A stretch of 64,000 nt of DNA from Certhia americana (lineage: Eukaryota > Chordata > Aves > Passeriformes > Certhiidae), in contig CM031864.1 in assembly GCA_018697195.1 (NCBI GenBank), forward strand, positions 19,024,249-19,088,248, in the 5' to 3' direction. The notes beneath the pieces were generated by a model. The model made no database searches. It had not been told where the DNA came from and saw nothing but the letters and a program-made list of their open reading frames with translations. The number at the start of each line of letters is the position of its first letter. Positions within the stretch are counted from its first letter, which is position 1. Shown piece by piece: positions 14,701 through 27,531 of the stretch. The translations under genes and the position numbers were made by a program.

Positions 14701-16767
14701 TTAAAACATAAATCATAATAGCATGTGCCAGAAATTCCTTTTGAAGGATATAATGAGGTAACAATTATCCTCTGAACTCCTTTGTCTTGCGAGAATAAAA
14801 TGCATTAGAATGTATCCATTTGCTGCCCCATGACAGAAAATGAAAGCAATGTGATGGTTGCACTGTATGCTTTCAGTTCCTGCAGCTGGCTGGTGAAGTG
14901 AGCTTTGCTCCTGAATATGTTGTCAGAGACAAAAACAATAGTTTCTCCAGTATTTTTAAAGAATAAACCTTAAAAACAGTAAGGAAAAATCAGTTGTGGA
15001 CGTTTACTTGTACATACGTGCAGATGAATGTGGAAAAATCCTGCATGTAAATATTAAGAATAAATTTAAAGTACATTTTATTTGAAAGAAAATTACGTAC
15101 ATAGGGCCTCCCTGTATGGTTTTGACTTGAATCAATGTACTTCATCTTTTTCATTTTATGCAACAATTCACAGGATCTGATTCAGGGGAATTGTTGCATT
15201 TTCTTCTGAGGAAATATACAAGGAGGAGCAACATTACAAGAGTTGTAATTCCCCTGAGAGAAGGTTTAAGGCCTAGGTTAGCCTGTGAGTGTTTGGAGTC
15301 CTGTGTCTGATGACTGGCACAGTGAGAATGCTCTTAGTACACCATGACCCAATCATTTTTGAAGGAAAAATCATAAACAAACATTCACATCATAGAGAGT
15401 GCCACGTAAAGGCATTATTAACTGTGCAGGTAAGTAGAAACAGCAAGATCAGAGAAGAAAAAATTTGCTTTATTAACTCAAAGGAAAGTATAATTTAATC
15501 TCTCAAAGTTTGATTGCTTTAAAATTCTATTTTTATGGGAGAAGAAAGATATATGCAGTTTAAATTTAAAAGAAAAAAATGAAAACCAAGTTTCAGGAGC
15601 AATCCAGAATTCACTTAATGTTTTTCTTCCAGGAAGACACTGTTACCAAATCACATACCACAGATGTTTAGGAGTAAAACAATGGGGACCTCAGAAACAA
15701 ATTTGATTTCCAAGAATCAAAGTGGATATTAAGTTTCCTTTTGCTCAAGTGACATCAAAATATTCTTAACATGTAAGACACTGCATACTTTCTTTGGTTT
15801 AGCTCGTGATACACAAAGAGCTATTTTTTTCATATATTTTGCAAATGAGTAACTCAAAATTAAATCACGATGTCATACGAAGACTCAATCCTGTGTTGTG
15901 CAATTCTAATTCTGCAGGATATTTACCTTTGTAATTAACTTTCAGAAAGTCCATGTACCATGCCATTTTACTGAAAGATCTAAGTCACAGTAAACTGATG
16001 CTTAGCTGAATTTAGTGTCTGTACTCCTGTACTGCCCAGGTTCTCTCTGCTCAATATTCCTGACCAGTTTCATTGGCTTTGGGTCAGAATCTGGCATCTA
16101 AATGTTCATTAATGACAATACAGTGATGCACAGTGCACATATTTTACTCAGAGCACCATTATGACCTGCTCATACGTTGTCACATTTAGGGATGAACACA
16201 ATGCCAATTAAAAGAATTGTGCATTCAGATGTGTGAATTCAGAATGCCACACATGATAGTTATGATGGCTGGCAAGCATCCTTATTAACAACTATTCCTT
16301 TTCAACAACAACATACATACAGCAGTTCCCTGGAAACAGGATCATTTTGGGACTCCACTAAATAGATCACCATACCATAATTACTGCCATGGTGAAGTCA
16401 CACAGTTTGGTGAAGTTCTGTACATGAGAATTTTGATACCCTGTGTTTATGTAAAGTTCAAACTGACTAAAATAAAAGAGCACATGTCACTGCTTTTCTA
16501 ATATTACACGCTTAAGCCTTATTTTATTTACAGCTTCCAGCAGCTCTCAGCTCGATGGCTCGTTGTGCTGGCTGCCACGTAGCTGGAGAAGGCTAACAAA
16601 CCCCTGCGTGTTCACATGACAACCTTTGTGCAAACGCATCCTTATTCTGTCATCTACTGGCAGTGTGCTTCCCAGTCATGTTCTCTGCCAGTCCTTACCA
16701 GTTTGCCAATTACACAAGCTGCTTCCCAGACATCAGACAAAAATTCCATAAGACTGCTGTGCAAGTG

Positions 16768-16829
16768 TACCCTAATTAACCATCAGCTTAATTAGACAAT
16801 TTACTGTGTAATTAGCAGGCAATTAGTCA
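16768..16829. promoter_or_regulatory. Cluster of homeodomain-type TAATTA sites
   Basis: Within about 60 bases there are three TAATTA cores (in CCTAATTAACC, CTTAATTAGAC and TGTAATTAGC) and one CAATTAG. Such spacing is typical of homeodomain-bound enhancers, but AT-rich DNA produces these words by chance too. Confidence 0.25.
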
Positions 16830-17472
16830 ACACCTCTCAGATCTTATTGACTGCTGTGACAGCCTTCCTTAGTCTACACATTCTCATACGCTTCCACGAC
16901 CATGATCCCAGCCCTATCCTGTACAACAGCAACCCTTGCAAGGGAAGGGAAATCATATTACATAACAAGGGAAGAGGGAGAAAAATCAATATATAGCCTG
17001 TTCATTTATTGAACTGTCTTCTAGCCAAGACTTTCTTTTCTCTAGGAGTAGAAGGTCAGCTGCTAAGAAAAACGTTCAGCTATAATGTTAGCTTATGTCT
17101 CTTACAGTTTTACTTCATTTGCAATGTGGTTACGGAATTTAATTTTTTCCCCTCTTATACTGAACTAAATTATCAAAGAAGTCAGGCAAGCAGAAGTTAA
17201 AGAAAAAAAAATTTAAAACTTACTAACATATTGTAGGTCTAAATATATGTTCTAGAACAGTGAAAAGGTGGTGATAGCTGCTTTTGAGACCTATAGCTTG
17301 CATTGTAATTAACTGCTTCATAGTCTAAAATGCACCAGCAAAAACCAAAATAAAGTATGAGATGTCAATACTCAACAATAATTTAACAGCATTAGTGTAA
17401 TTCAGTAGAAATAATTTTTGAAGTAGTATCAAGTCCTCCACACAGATCTAAAGTTGTATGTACTTATAATAC

Positions 17473-17585
17473 AGAGAAATTATATAATATAATTATGATT
17501 ATATTATAATTATATTATATATTATATATAATACATAATTATTATATATAATTATTATTATAATATAATATAATAATAATATAAT
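17473..17585. repeat. AT-only low-complexity block
   Basis: About 110 bases consist almost wholly of A and T, with repeated ATATAATTAT, TATTATA and AATAATAAT words and many partial self-complementary stretches. It is a degenerate AT microsatellite in intron 13. Confidence 0.9.
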
Positions 17586-18469
17586 GTGAGAAATTACAAT
17601 TAAAGACTAATGTAACATCAATATTAAGGGATTACTAAAAATGTGTGTTTCTATTTCCTTTCTCTATAGACTAAACATTTGATTTTGCAATTGGTATTGA
17701 CAAGAGCTTTTTGGATAATTCCTAAAGTAGTAATTCCAAAGTTCACAGAATGGATACACTTGTGTCCCCCTGGAATTAATTCTAGAAGATTTATTCACAA
17801 AAATCCTACATTTCCTGACTGAAGGATAGAATCCCACAATAACTATTGTAGTTTAAAAAAAAAAGATAACTATGTATCTCAAATAATGATAAGAAATGTT
17901 ATTTAGAATACACTCACGTACGTATTTGGATTAGTAATAGGTATTTTAACATCAGAACCTGTCAGGTTTTTTAAACATATGGGACTTCATTCTGCTTTTG
18001 CAACAATGCCAATCAGGAGTAAATGCAATTATATCACCATGAGATTCAAAAATCAGCTCTTTGCTTTCTTAACTTCTAGTGTGGGCAAATCAGATGTTGA
18101 ACACACCCTTACCCTTTTCAATTGCCAAGTGGGAACTCAAGACCTGAGATAACTCAAACACTTAAGAGAAGTGTATTGCCTGTATGTAGAAGCTCTACTA
18201 ACCAAAATTAACCAAAAATTATTAATAAAATTATTATTAAATTGGAGCTCCACTCCAATAACCAAAAATTCCTTGAAAAGTGATTAAGCTGCAACCTATA
18301 AACTCACATGTGGAAACACATGCCAGTTCAGAGACAGTTACATCCTTTCAGCTAATGCCTGTAAAACTCTTAACACGACCTGTACAGCACCACACACACA
18401 CTTGATACTGACCTCAGAGTGTCCCTGTAGAGTCAATTTGGGCTCACATTTCTGCAAACATCTTGCAAG

Positions 18470-18760
18470 ACTGCATGGTCCAGCCAGGACTCTCGGGGCA
18501 ATAGCTGCTGCAGGAGGTGCTGCAGGTCTCCTCAGCCTGCTGTGGTGCAGGGCAGAAAAGCAGCCACCCAACAGCACGGCTGCCTTGTAACGTGCCCAGC
18601 TGGAGCAGAAGCCAGCAGCTGCTGCCAGGGGGGAGCCCAGCACTAGAAGGTCCTCCCCAAGGCATCTGCTGCCCTGGCATGCCAGTGGGCACAGGTGGGG
18701 TCCCAAAGGGTCACCTAGGCTTTTGCAGAAGCCAGGCTTTGGCCACAGCAGTGAAGGCAG
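18470..18760. other. GC-richer patch in intron 13, function unknown
   Basis: The region is plainly richer in G+C than its AT-rich surroundings, with many CTGC and CAGC words but few CpG. Open frames occur on both strands here (for example 18338-18706 minus, 18517-18786 plus). These follow from the composition (few A/T-rich stop codons), and none resembles a known protein. It is not a convincing CpG island. It could be an old retroposed fragment or an exon of a non-coding RNA. Confidence 0.4.
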
Positions 18761-20802
18761 ACCTCAGCAAAGATGCTGAATGGTAAATCACAGCAACTGA
18801 ATCATAACAACCACTTCTCCTTCATTCCACTTCAGTATCTCAGTAGGCATAGACTAAAGTCTAGATGGTGTTCTGAATTTATTTTTATAATTAGAATGTA
18901 AATGAGGAAAGGAAATGAGGGAAAAAAAACCTCCCAAACCCTGGCACATGCATTTAACCAAATGGGGAGAGTCAAAAAGCCAATGACTTGACAGAAGGGA
19001 AACTTCTGAATTCTATATTGACAAAATAAAGATTTCATTTTTTCCTGAACATCTGTGGTTAGCTATTAAAGTGCATAATAACAACTACAAAAAATAGGGA
19101 AGTTTGTAATTTATGCTAAAACTCAAAAATGTTAAGTATGGCTTTATGCTGTGATTGTCTTAGGTGTGTTTTAAATATCACTATTAAGAAAAATATCCTA
19201 CAATATTTTCTAATAAATCATAAAATATGTTAATGCCACTTAAAGTTAGATGCAGTTTGTTGGCACAAAACTTAAAGGTTTGCAACAAATCTGAATTGAG
19301 AATGGAAAAAATGTGAAAATTCTAAATTTCAGAATAACACGTGCCAATTTCTAGCTTACATTCAAACTGCCTTTTTAGCTGAATTCCTTTCAGACAAAAA
19401 AGTTACGCAAGTAATTTTCAAGATCACCAACAACCTTCCAAGAAAAAGAACAAAACAACCACAAAAGAATGTAGCTGAATGGCATTTTACACAAGTATGT
19501 TACGTATGTGTTTTTTAGAATCATGTTTATTCAGGATGTGATATTCAAAAATGTTGAGTCTTTCAGATACAGCTAACAGGACCTGCAGATCCTCGGCAGT
19601 TTTGGAAAATCATGCATGTGTGCTCTCCTTGTCTCTCTCTTGATAAATATTTGCAAGTATTTTCATAAGAATGAGATAAATAAAGCAAAATTAGTAAAGA
19701 GCAAAGCAGCTTCTTCAGTATAAAAAAAAATGCTGTTCTGATTTTTAACCAGTCTAAAATTTGCATCCATTTTGTTTGACTGACTGGGCAATAGTTGCAT
19801 TATGAATAGAAATTATGTCCTCTCTTAAGTATTGGTCACTACCAGAACAGCACATATTATGCTATGCAGGAATGAACACTCCCACTTTTGGAAGCTATTT
19901 TTTATATAAAGGCTTATGTAGAAAAATCCTTAGTGTTGCAGTCTGTATGCTCTTTCAGAATTACACTTGAACTGCTCCTCAGTTATGCCAATCTAAGTGC
20001 ACAATAAGTTTCATTACAATACACAACAGTTTTCACATTAAAGAATATCTTAAAGACTGATTTTCAAATCTTTTATACGTAGGCTGCCTGAAATTTTCAA
20101 GCTCAAGATTAATGTTCACACTTACACTTCATACATGTATATGCACTTTGGCTGCACTGTTTTAAACCAGACTCCAGAAGAAAAAGACAGGAAAAAGAAA
20201 CAACCTCTAAATACTGTGTAAAAAAATCCCGAGATGAATAGAAACCAAATCATTTAGACATAACTGAGAATCCTGCAGCCTACCAAGCATCAGTTTTAGA
20301 CATGTGTCCGGTTTTACCTTTGCTGGCCAGCTTTGTGTGTAGCTCTGAGGAAGAGAAGCCACTGCCAGCTTAAACTTTGTGGAACTTACGCCACAAGCTC
20401 AAGGCACAAGGCATAAAAGTTACAGCCACGCTCACTCTGCTCCATGAGGGTGAATGGCAGAAAAAGTGGTAACATGGGAAGAAAACTGCTGATGCTCTGT
20501 TTGTAAACATCTGTCCTTTAGCACAGATGAGGTTTACTGCCTCAATGTGCAACACCCCTGCATGACAGATCCCTCTGTCTTCCACTGATGAATTGTCACA
20601 TTGTGCTCCATGCCTTGAGATAACAGACTTCTCCATGAGAGGCTTCGTGCAGCAAAGAGACTCCCACTGCAGAAGAAGTGCAGCATTTCTGTGATATTTA
20701 ATGATACAGGAAGAGTGGATCTAAACATTTCCCCAGACGTTTAATTTTTTATCACGAACTTGTAAGAAGATTTTCATTTCTAAAGTAATAAATACAATCA
20801 CC

Positions 20803-20820
20803 GAGAGAGAGAGAGAGAGA
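20803..20820 (+). repeat. GA dinucleotide microsatellite, 9 units
   Basis: Nine uninterrupted GA units followed by an A-run in intron 13. Confidence 0.95.
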
Positions 20821-21694
20821 AAATTTCTATGGATTGTTGTTAAACTCTTGCTTAAAAAATGCAGCTTATCTTCAGCATTCAAATATTAATTGGCCAAAAT
20901 AACTAGAATTACTGATGGCAAAACCAGATTTTTATATGGTCCAAGGTGCCTCACTTGCAAATTCACGGGTGTCAAGATGGACACCTGCATCAGTTTAAGG
21001 TGAGCATCTACCTGGTGCAGCTGTGGTAGGAAAGGCCTTGGCTTATCAATAATGATTTTGTTAAAGCTCTTAGTCTTGGGATCTTTGGTCTCTCTCTCAC
21101 TGTGTTCAAGCTGTGCTACATCTCAGCAGATGGATTCTTCCAGGGTGAAGATATGTCAAAGCCCTACATCACCATGTGTATGGACTGAGGACAAAGAAGG
21201 GTCAAATGCAGTTCTTTCCAGTTCCTCAGACAGCAATTTTGAAGCTCTTGAAGTTATTTGCATACAAAGAAGTCTCCAGCCTTCTTTAAACTGTGTCGGA
21301 GACAGGGTAAAAAAAAAAGTAGAGATATGAGATCTGGTCCTTAAGCTGAACATATTAGAGAAATACGTTTTCTCATGAGAAAAGGAGGAAAGTCTGTTTT
21401 CCTGCTACTTACTCAGATTTACAGAATTATTTGTTCCTTTTTTGCAGCTAAATAACACATTTTCTGTGTAAAAATAAAATGGCATAACTACAGCATTTTA
21501 AAAGATAATGATTACATTCTACAGCACTTCCCTAGCATAGCCTTTTACCTCTACTGTGAAACTTTGGTGATTTTATGCACTGATCTAAAAATACAAAAAT
21601 TATGAAACAATAAAGATGGCATTTCTTACTAAAATTCTTTCAGAAATATTGAACAAAATGAAGGACATAAAGAACTCCTAAAAATACTAAAACC

Positions 21695-21711
21695 AATAAT
21701 AATAATAATAA
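21695..21711 (+). repeat. AAT trinucleotide microsatellite
   Basis: About five and a half uninterrupted AAT units in intron 13. Confidence 0.9.
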
Positions 21712-24700
21712 TTTTAAAGCTGGTAAAACAAGAAAATTTAACTTAAGAGTGTTGTGTGCTAAGGAATTCCATAAAAGGCTCATTTTTCTGTTCAAAAGAA
21801 TGTAGTTAATAAAAGTTTTCTAATGCTGTTTAGTAGAAAGGCAAACAGTCCCTTTCATATTTGACATTAACAATCTGATCATTTGTCTCCCCAAAGAAAG
21901 CCCATACAGCTTTCATACAGACCACACAATAAAGAATAGTAATATTTCTGTTTACTGAGATATCAACTGGCATTTCGTTGCAAGTCAATGGTCTATCTTT
22001 GCTACAGCATACTAGACCTCAATCTGGCATCTACAAATGTCAAGAGTATAAAAAAAAATTATAGGATGGAAATCAAAAGCATGTTCTAAATTCCTAAAAA
22101 CCAAACAAAGTTCACCTAGACATATTTGCTGCAGAAATCAGTACAATATTCAGCTGTCAATCTTGAAAAACAATGAGGGAGCGATGCTGTCAGTAGGACA
22201 GGATAATAACATTTCAAGCAGATGTTCAGGCGGGGCTCTAATTCTCACTGAACTCCCTTGGTAAGCATTTAATTTCTTTATCATATGCAAGCTAGGCAAA
22301 TTGTACTTCATCAAAACTGTATTGTGAAATATTAATATTTCATATTATAGCAAAACTCCATAGAATAACCTTTGTCATATTAAGAACATCAGAATTTCAA
22401 ATGTCATGGTTCTGCATTTTAATGCATCTTAAATAGCTTTTTGGCTTGGCACCATAAATTATAACTAGTTTAATCTAAATTACTATGCTGTAATATCATA
22501 CAAAAATATACATTTTGTAATACAGATTCAGTGAAATACTAATGTTATGGAAAACAATGCATCATTGTACCATGATTTTTTTACCACTTTCAATTATGAA
22601 GCAAGGTGCACACAGTGCAAATATACAGAGAGAGAACTAGCTGGAGCTTGAATATGTATATTGTAATAACAGCACATAGAAATGCAATATATACTAGGCA
22701 AATTAATTAATTCTCTGCCAGCAATCATTTTTATTTAGAAATGGTTCTGAAAATGTATTATACAATCTACATCTGTAAACTGCATAAACATACATTATGG
22801 CTAGAAAGTTTCCTCTGCTATGGTTTCAAATTTAATCTAGTTTTAATTGTAGCTTTGTTTTTAAAATCATCCACGCAACTTGTTCCATATGTAATGGAAA
22901 AAAATTAAAGATTAAAAATGAAGTTAGTCTGCAAGTTGATTTCTGCTGGTTCTCATAATAAAGGCAACTGTTTCTGCATTATTGAAAGCGACAGCATCAC
23001 AAATCAATGCATGTCACAACAAAATAAAGACAGATGTATCTGATTAATCAGAATTAAATTTTAGAAGTGAAGGAAGCATCTCAAAATCAAAGCAAACATT
23101 TCTGCTAACCCAGTTGTTTTTTCATCTTTCTAAACAGCCCATACAATGCAGTGAGAGAACAACAAAGCCTGAATTCAGCTGATAAAACCCTAATTTCTGC
23201 TATAAACTCCTCACTGTGGTACTGAATGTGGCATTGGGATGTACACACTTCATATAGCCTTTGACTTATTTTGATACTATGTTTATACAAACTTTCTGAT
23301 TACAGGCTCTAATACAGATTTTGTGTTCTAAACAATACTCACTAATAAATTCTTCATAAATAAACCAGCTCAGTATACTTTTAAAACTCTCCCACTCACA
23401 GTAATGTGTCTAATTAATGTAGTATCTGCCATTCTGCATGTAGTTTTCTCTTCAGCTAAGCTCTATAAGAGGCAATAATTGGTATCCATTTATTGCAGAC
23501 TCTATGATATGCAGCTCCCCCATTTCCCTTCAATACTTTGCAAACAGAATTTACAAATAATATGTTGCTGCATACAGTTATCTGAACTAGACAGAAATAC
23601 TATTTGAACCAACAGAGCAATAAGCTATTGATCCTGCAGTCAAAAAGGGAAGACATGAATGTAGAAAAAGGTGTGTGAAGGGACACTTCTATTCTGCTAC
23701 CATCTGTCTTTTCCAGTGATTGTCCATTTCAAAAGCAGTTATTCCCTTTTCTGGAAGAAATCAAATCTAGCAGATACAAAAGCAGCTGTGCAAAGATGTT
23801 TAATTTAGTAAATAAAATTCTACAAGTCACTATCTCCCTCACAGATGCAAACAGACACATACAGGTACAGTCCCCTATAATTAATGTTTGCTCTACACTA
23901 TGATATCCAGCACCTTCTAAAGTACGTAGAGTGCAGTATATTTTGAAGTATAAATACCCTGAAGGAACTTCAGCTGCTCCTTACGTTCGCTTTTTTGTAG
24001 GTTTCAACAATAGTATAGTAGTATGCAAGAACAAACTTTGCTGAATCATTTGCAGTAGAAATGCTCACCCTACAAACAGAAAACGCTACAAAGGTTGTCA
24101 TGAAGACAATTATGAGCAAAGCCCGTGGGTGTTTAAAAAGGAACAAGCATGGCACAAAGCAGTGTGCGCTGTGCTCCCCCTGGGCAGCACGTGAAGCTTT
24201 CAAGGTGAGGCCATGACACATGAGGGTGAGAAAGACTAGGGGAGTAAATTACAGTCCAGAGGCTGTACTCCAGCACTGTTATCCAACAACTCCTCTGTAC
24301 AAGGTAGTAGGGCCTCTCATGGGCTGCAGGGATCCCTGGCCTTACGTTTTAGAAGAGGATTCTGTGCTAGATGATGGAACAGAGAAACTGAGCAGCTCAT
24401 GTGAATTAAATCATGCATCTCATGAGAATCAGAGCTCTCCAGCCTGAGTACTTTTTATCTCTGTCCTTGGATACCCTTCTTCCAAGATTCATCATGCTTT
24501 TCTCTCTGACCTTATTCCATCACACCATAGTTAATGTATGGAAATTTGTGATTGGGCTGTATATGCTTTTCACCACCTCTGTGTCACTCACGTTTAGCTG
24601 CATCAGTCACTTCTGCTGAAGTGCCACAGGACACCCGTGGTAAACAGGGAATTCATTGGTTTCCCCTATCAGTGTCTGAACACAGTGGCAAATTCAGTCA

Positions 24701-27295
24701 TTGATTCTGGAAAAGGGAGAATTTCTGCTGCTGCTAAGTTCCCCATGTTCACACAGGTAGGTTATGCTTGGCAAATCAGAAGGAAGCCCATCAGTTAAGC
24801 CTTACCAGGACAGATAAAATGAGGAGACGAGAGAAGAACATGGAATCCTACTTGCACCACATACAATCAAGGCTGAAGTGGAAAAGCTTCAGCTGTCAAA
24901 AACCGTGTCTAGCAGGCTCTCTCCCTTCCCAGAAGCCCTTCCACTCTTGGGAACTGTACTGTCTGGAGAGCTGCTCCTCCTCCTCCTCCCACCAACTCCA
25001 CAGGCTTAGATCAGGAAATCTTTGCTCTTGCTGCTGCTGTGTAGTTTGCTTTGACTAGCTGGGTAGGACAGTCTGAAATCCCCGCTGTTGGTACCACAGA
25101 CCATGAGAGCATCCTGCTCACTGGTGAAAACTGCACATGATTTATGTCTACATAATCAGAGGCTAAGTTAAAAAAAAAAAAGTTAGCACATTATGGCGAC
25201 TTATCATATTTCAAACTCTTTACCAACAACTTATTCTAGCATAAAGTGAACAAGAGCAGTCTTTCTGCAATACTCGGTTCACATAAGAACTGCTGTACCT
25301 TACTGAGCTTTTCTTCCCATTTGAAATAGTTATTTTTCAAGTATTAAGTATCATGTTACTCTGATAAATAAAAGCAATTTCGCTTCTGCAGCACCTCTCA
25401 GCCAAGTATCTCAAATCATGCCACAAATACGCCTGTGGGAAGTGCAGTACTAGGAAGAATACAGTAACAGAAAACCTAGGGAGCACTTGGGTAGGACACA
25501 GTTCTACTAGAAACAACACGATTCAAGAGTTTAGGCATAGAGTACTGTTTCCTGCTGAATATTAGAAGGAAGCTTAAGCGGGAATAACAATCACTGAACT
25601 AGAATTCACTAGACAGCACTTTTCTGAACATATTAACTTAAATAGTACCTACAATATCTTATTGCAACAAACACTTAAAAAAACCCTTGAAAGATCTTCA
25701 TGTGAGTCACACCTCCAGAGCATGGCATCCAGTGGAACACTTTGCAGTCGCCATTTCAGAAATGACTCAGAGTCTGCTGCTTAGTATAGCACCAACATCA
25801 CTTCCTACAACATGCATGTCTTTCCTTCTGAACTCCCACCCAAGCTGGAACTCAGCCTGTGTCTGTTTAGCTCTCGAGATGCACAGTAATCAACGTGCAG
25901 TCTGGCAGGACTGCCAGCATACCAGCAATAAAACTGATAAAAAAATAAGTCTCAGTACTTGCTATGGGTTGCCTGTAGCCTAGGCACCGAATAATTGCAG
26001 CTGATGGTATGTTATATATGCAAGTCAGCTGTAAACATAATTGAATGACATTTGTGTCCTAAAAAGTGTTTTAATAAGAAGCCCTGTGAAGCAGACTGTA
26101 ATCTCCACTGCAATCCAGATGAACACTTACTTCCTCAGGCTACTTCAGGTGTAAGTGACAGCAGAATCCAGTGTGATATGTTTTACAGTATTGTGTAGCA
26201 ATACAGCATTTTGTCCTTACACCTTCCTCATAATAGAAGGGCACCCACTATAGTTAATTCACGTATGGTACTTACCCATGGAAAGGTGGAGGAGGAACAA
26301 ATCCACCTTTTCTCTTCTGCTCCATCCATCAGTACCCTTGTATATCCCACTTCTGAACCAAGAATAAAAGGCCCTTGTATCCAAATTAAATTCAAAAGCT
26401 TCTTTCAGCACACACTACTATTTGTTACTGGTTAACAATACATTGCTGTTAGTCACACTGCTACTAAGGCCTGTGTCCAAGGATTCACCTTTGTGTTTCT
26501 TCCTCTCTCCACAAATCCAACCATATCTACATCTCAGCCCCAAACCTGTTTCTTTTCTCTCTGATCTGTTTATCAAAGTTGTTATTCTCTTTCACTGTCT
26601 AAACTTCTTGCTCAGTCTCACTTCACTATTTTGGATGTAGCAACAAGAAGTTGCAATTCTCCCGAATTCGAACTGGCAATTACACACTTAAAACTACACA
26701 AAATGCTTTTTTAATGCCACACTGAGCCATAGCCTTCAAGACTTACACTAACTCCTTCCTCCTCCACTACATGTTACTGAAAGTTGATGTCACTGTGCTC
26801 TTCTCTCCACAGGACTGATTTTATGTTGCCTCCATCTTTCTCTTCCACTACCCACCCAGCCTCCTCCTTGCAGCCACATTATCACATTGCAACTGCACCT
26901 CCAGTTCAATGGCTTATCTTGCCAGCTTCTGGCACAGAACCTGCCTTTCATGGGTTATGTGACAAAGCTGTTACTCATTCCCTTTAAATTCTGATCCTTC
27001 ACAGCAAACATTTTCACTGCAGTATTTTAAAAAAAGGATTTTTTCACTTAATAGTTGGCTAATATTAGACATTGGGGCAATATAAGGGAAGAATGTAATA
27101 ACAAACAGAACCTGAAATTGTGTCACTGCACTGTGGAAAGCTCACAGACTAGATGAACTACACAATTTATCATACCCTTCCCTGCTATCTTTATGCTAAT
27201 TGGATATAACAGAGCCATTCCCCAAAGATTCAGATTTTTCAATTATATAAAGATATGTTTACATGCAAAATTAACACATTAAAATATTTCCTCAC

Positions 27296-27511
27296 CTTAT
27301 CCAGGGAGAATGTTTTAGTGACAGCAAATCCCCATCCAGCTTCAAATGCTCTTCGAATCATTGAAGAACTAGTAGCAGGGGTTGCACTGGCAAGGCCAAA
27401 AGGATTTGGAAACTTCAGTCCAGCCATTTCCACACTGATATCCACTAAATCTATAGCAGTATAGAAGAGAGGTAGTTCTGGAACTGTAGAAACTGCAACA
27501 CCATATAAGGA
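27296..27511 (-). CDS. DPYD: Dihydropyrimidine dehydrogenase, exon 13 (start of FMN/pyrimidine barrel)
   Basis: This 216-bp exon (72 codons) encodes residues equivalent to 509-580. It starts [20 protein letters not shown], then [20 protein letters not shown], then [19 protein letters not shown], ending [13 protein letters not shown]. This is the beginning of the alpha/beta barrel that holds FMN and the pyrimidine. The Ala-Ser of GLASATP (human 549-550) and the Lys of TKTF (human Lys574) bind FMN. Ser534 and Ile560, sites of human variants, match the human reference; position 543 is Pro instead of Ile. The acceptor AG is at 27513-27512, preceded by a T-run on the coding strand (A-run at 27518-27531), and the donor GT is at 27295-27294. 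Both introns are phase 0. The catalytic cysteine (human Cys671) lies in a later exon outside the window. Confidence 0.97.
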
Positions 27512-27517
27512 CTGTAG

Positions 27518-27531
27518 AAAAAAAAAAAAAA
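27518..27531 (+). repeat. A14 homopolymer, the T tract of the exon 13 acceptor
   Basis: Fourteen A residues on the plus strand read as a T14 tract on the coding strand, followed by CTACAG and exon 13. It is an ideal U2AF binding tract but prone to length change. Confidence 0.85.

Larger units (their letters stand above)
1..27295 (-). other. DPYD: DPYD intron 13, 5' (donor) part
   Basis: After the exon 13 donor at 27295-27294 no further DPYD exon was found down to base 1. Exon 14 (expected 165 bp, beginning DIVTNVSPRI and containing GPMYGPGQSS) was looked for on the minus strand and not seen, so this intron exceeds 27 kb. It holds one CR1 3' relic near 6655-6731, a GA repeat, an AT-only block near 17473-17585, a GC-richer patch near 18470-18760, a pyrimidine-rich stretch near 26281-26980 and scattered TAATTA-type motifs. 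Open frames in it are short and unrecognised. The longest, 17-610 on the plus strand, is noted separately. Confidence 0.85.

Noticed and set aside
1..27295. DPYD exon 14 inside intron 13
   Set aside because: Looked for the reverse complement of the expected GPMYGPGQSS and TAAYWCQSV coding and found no match, so it is presumed left of the window.
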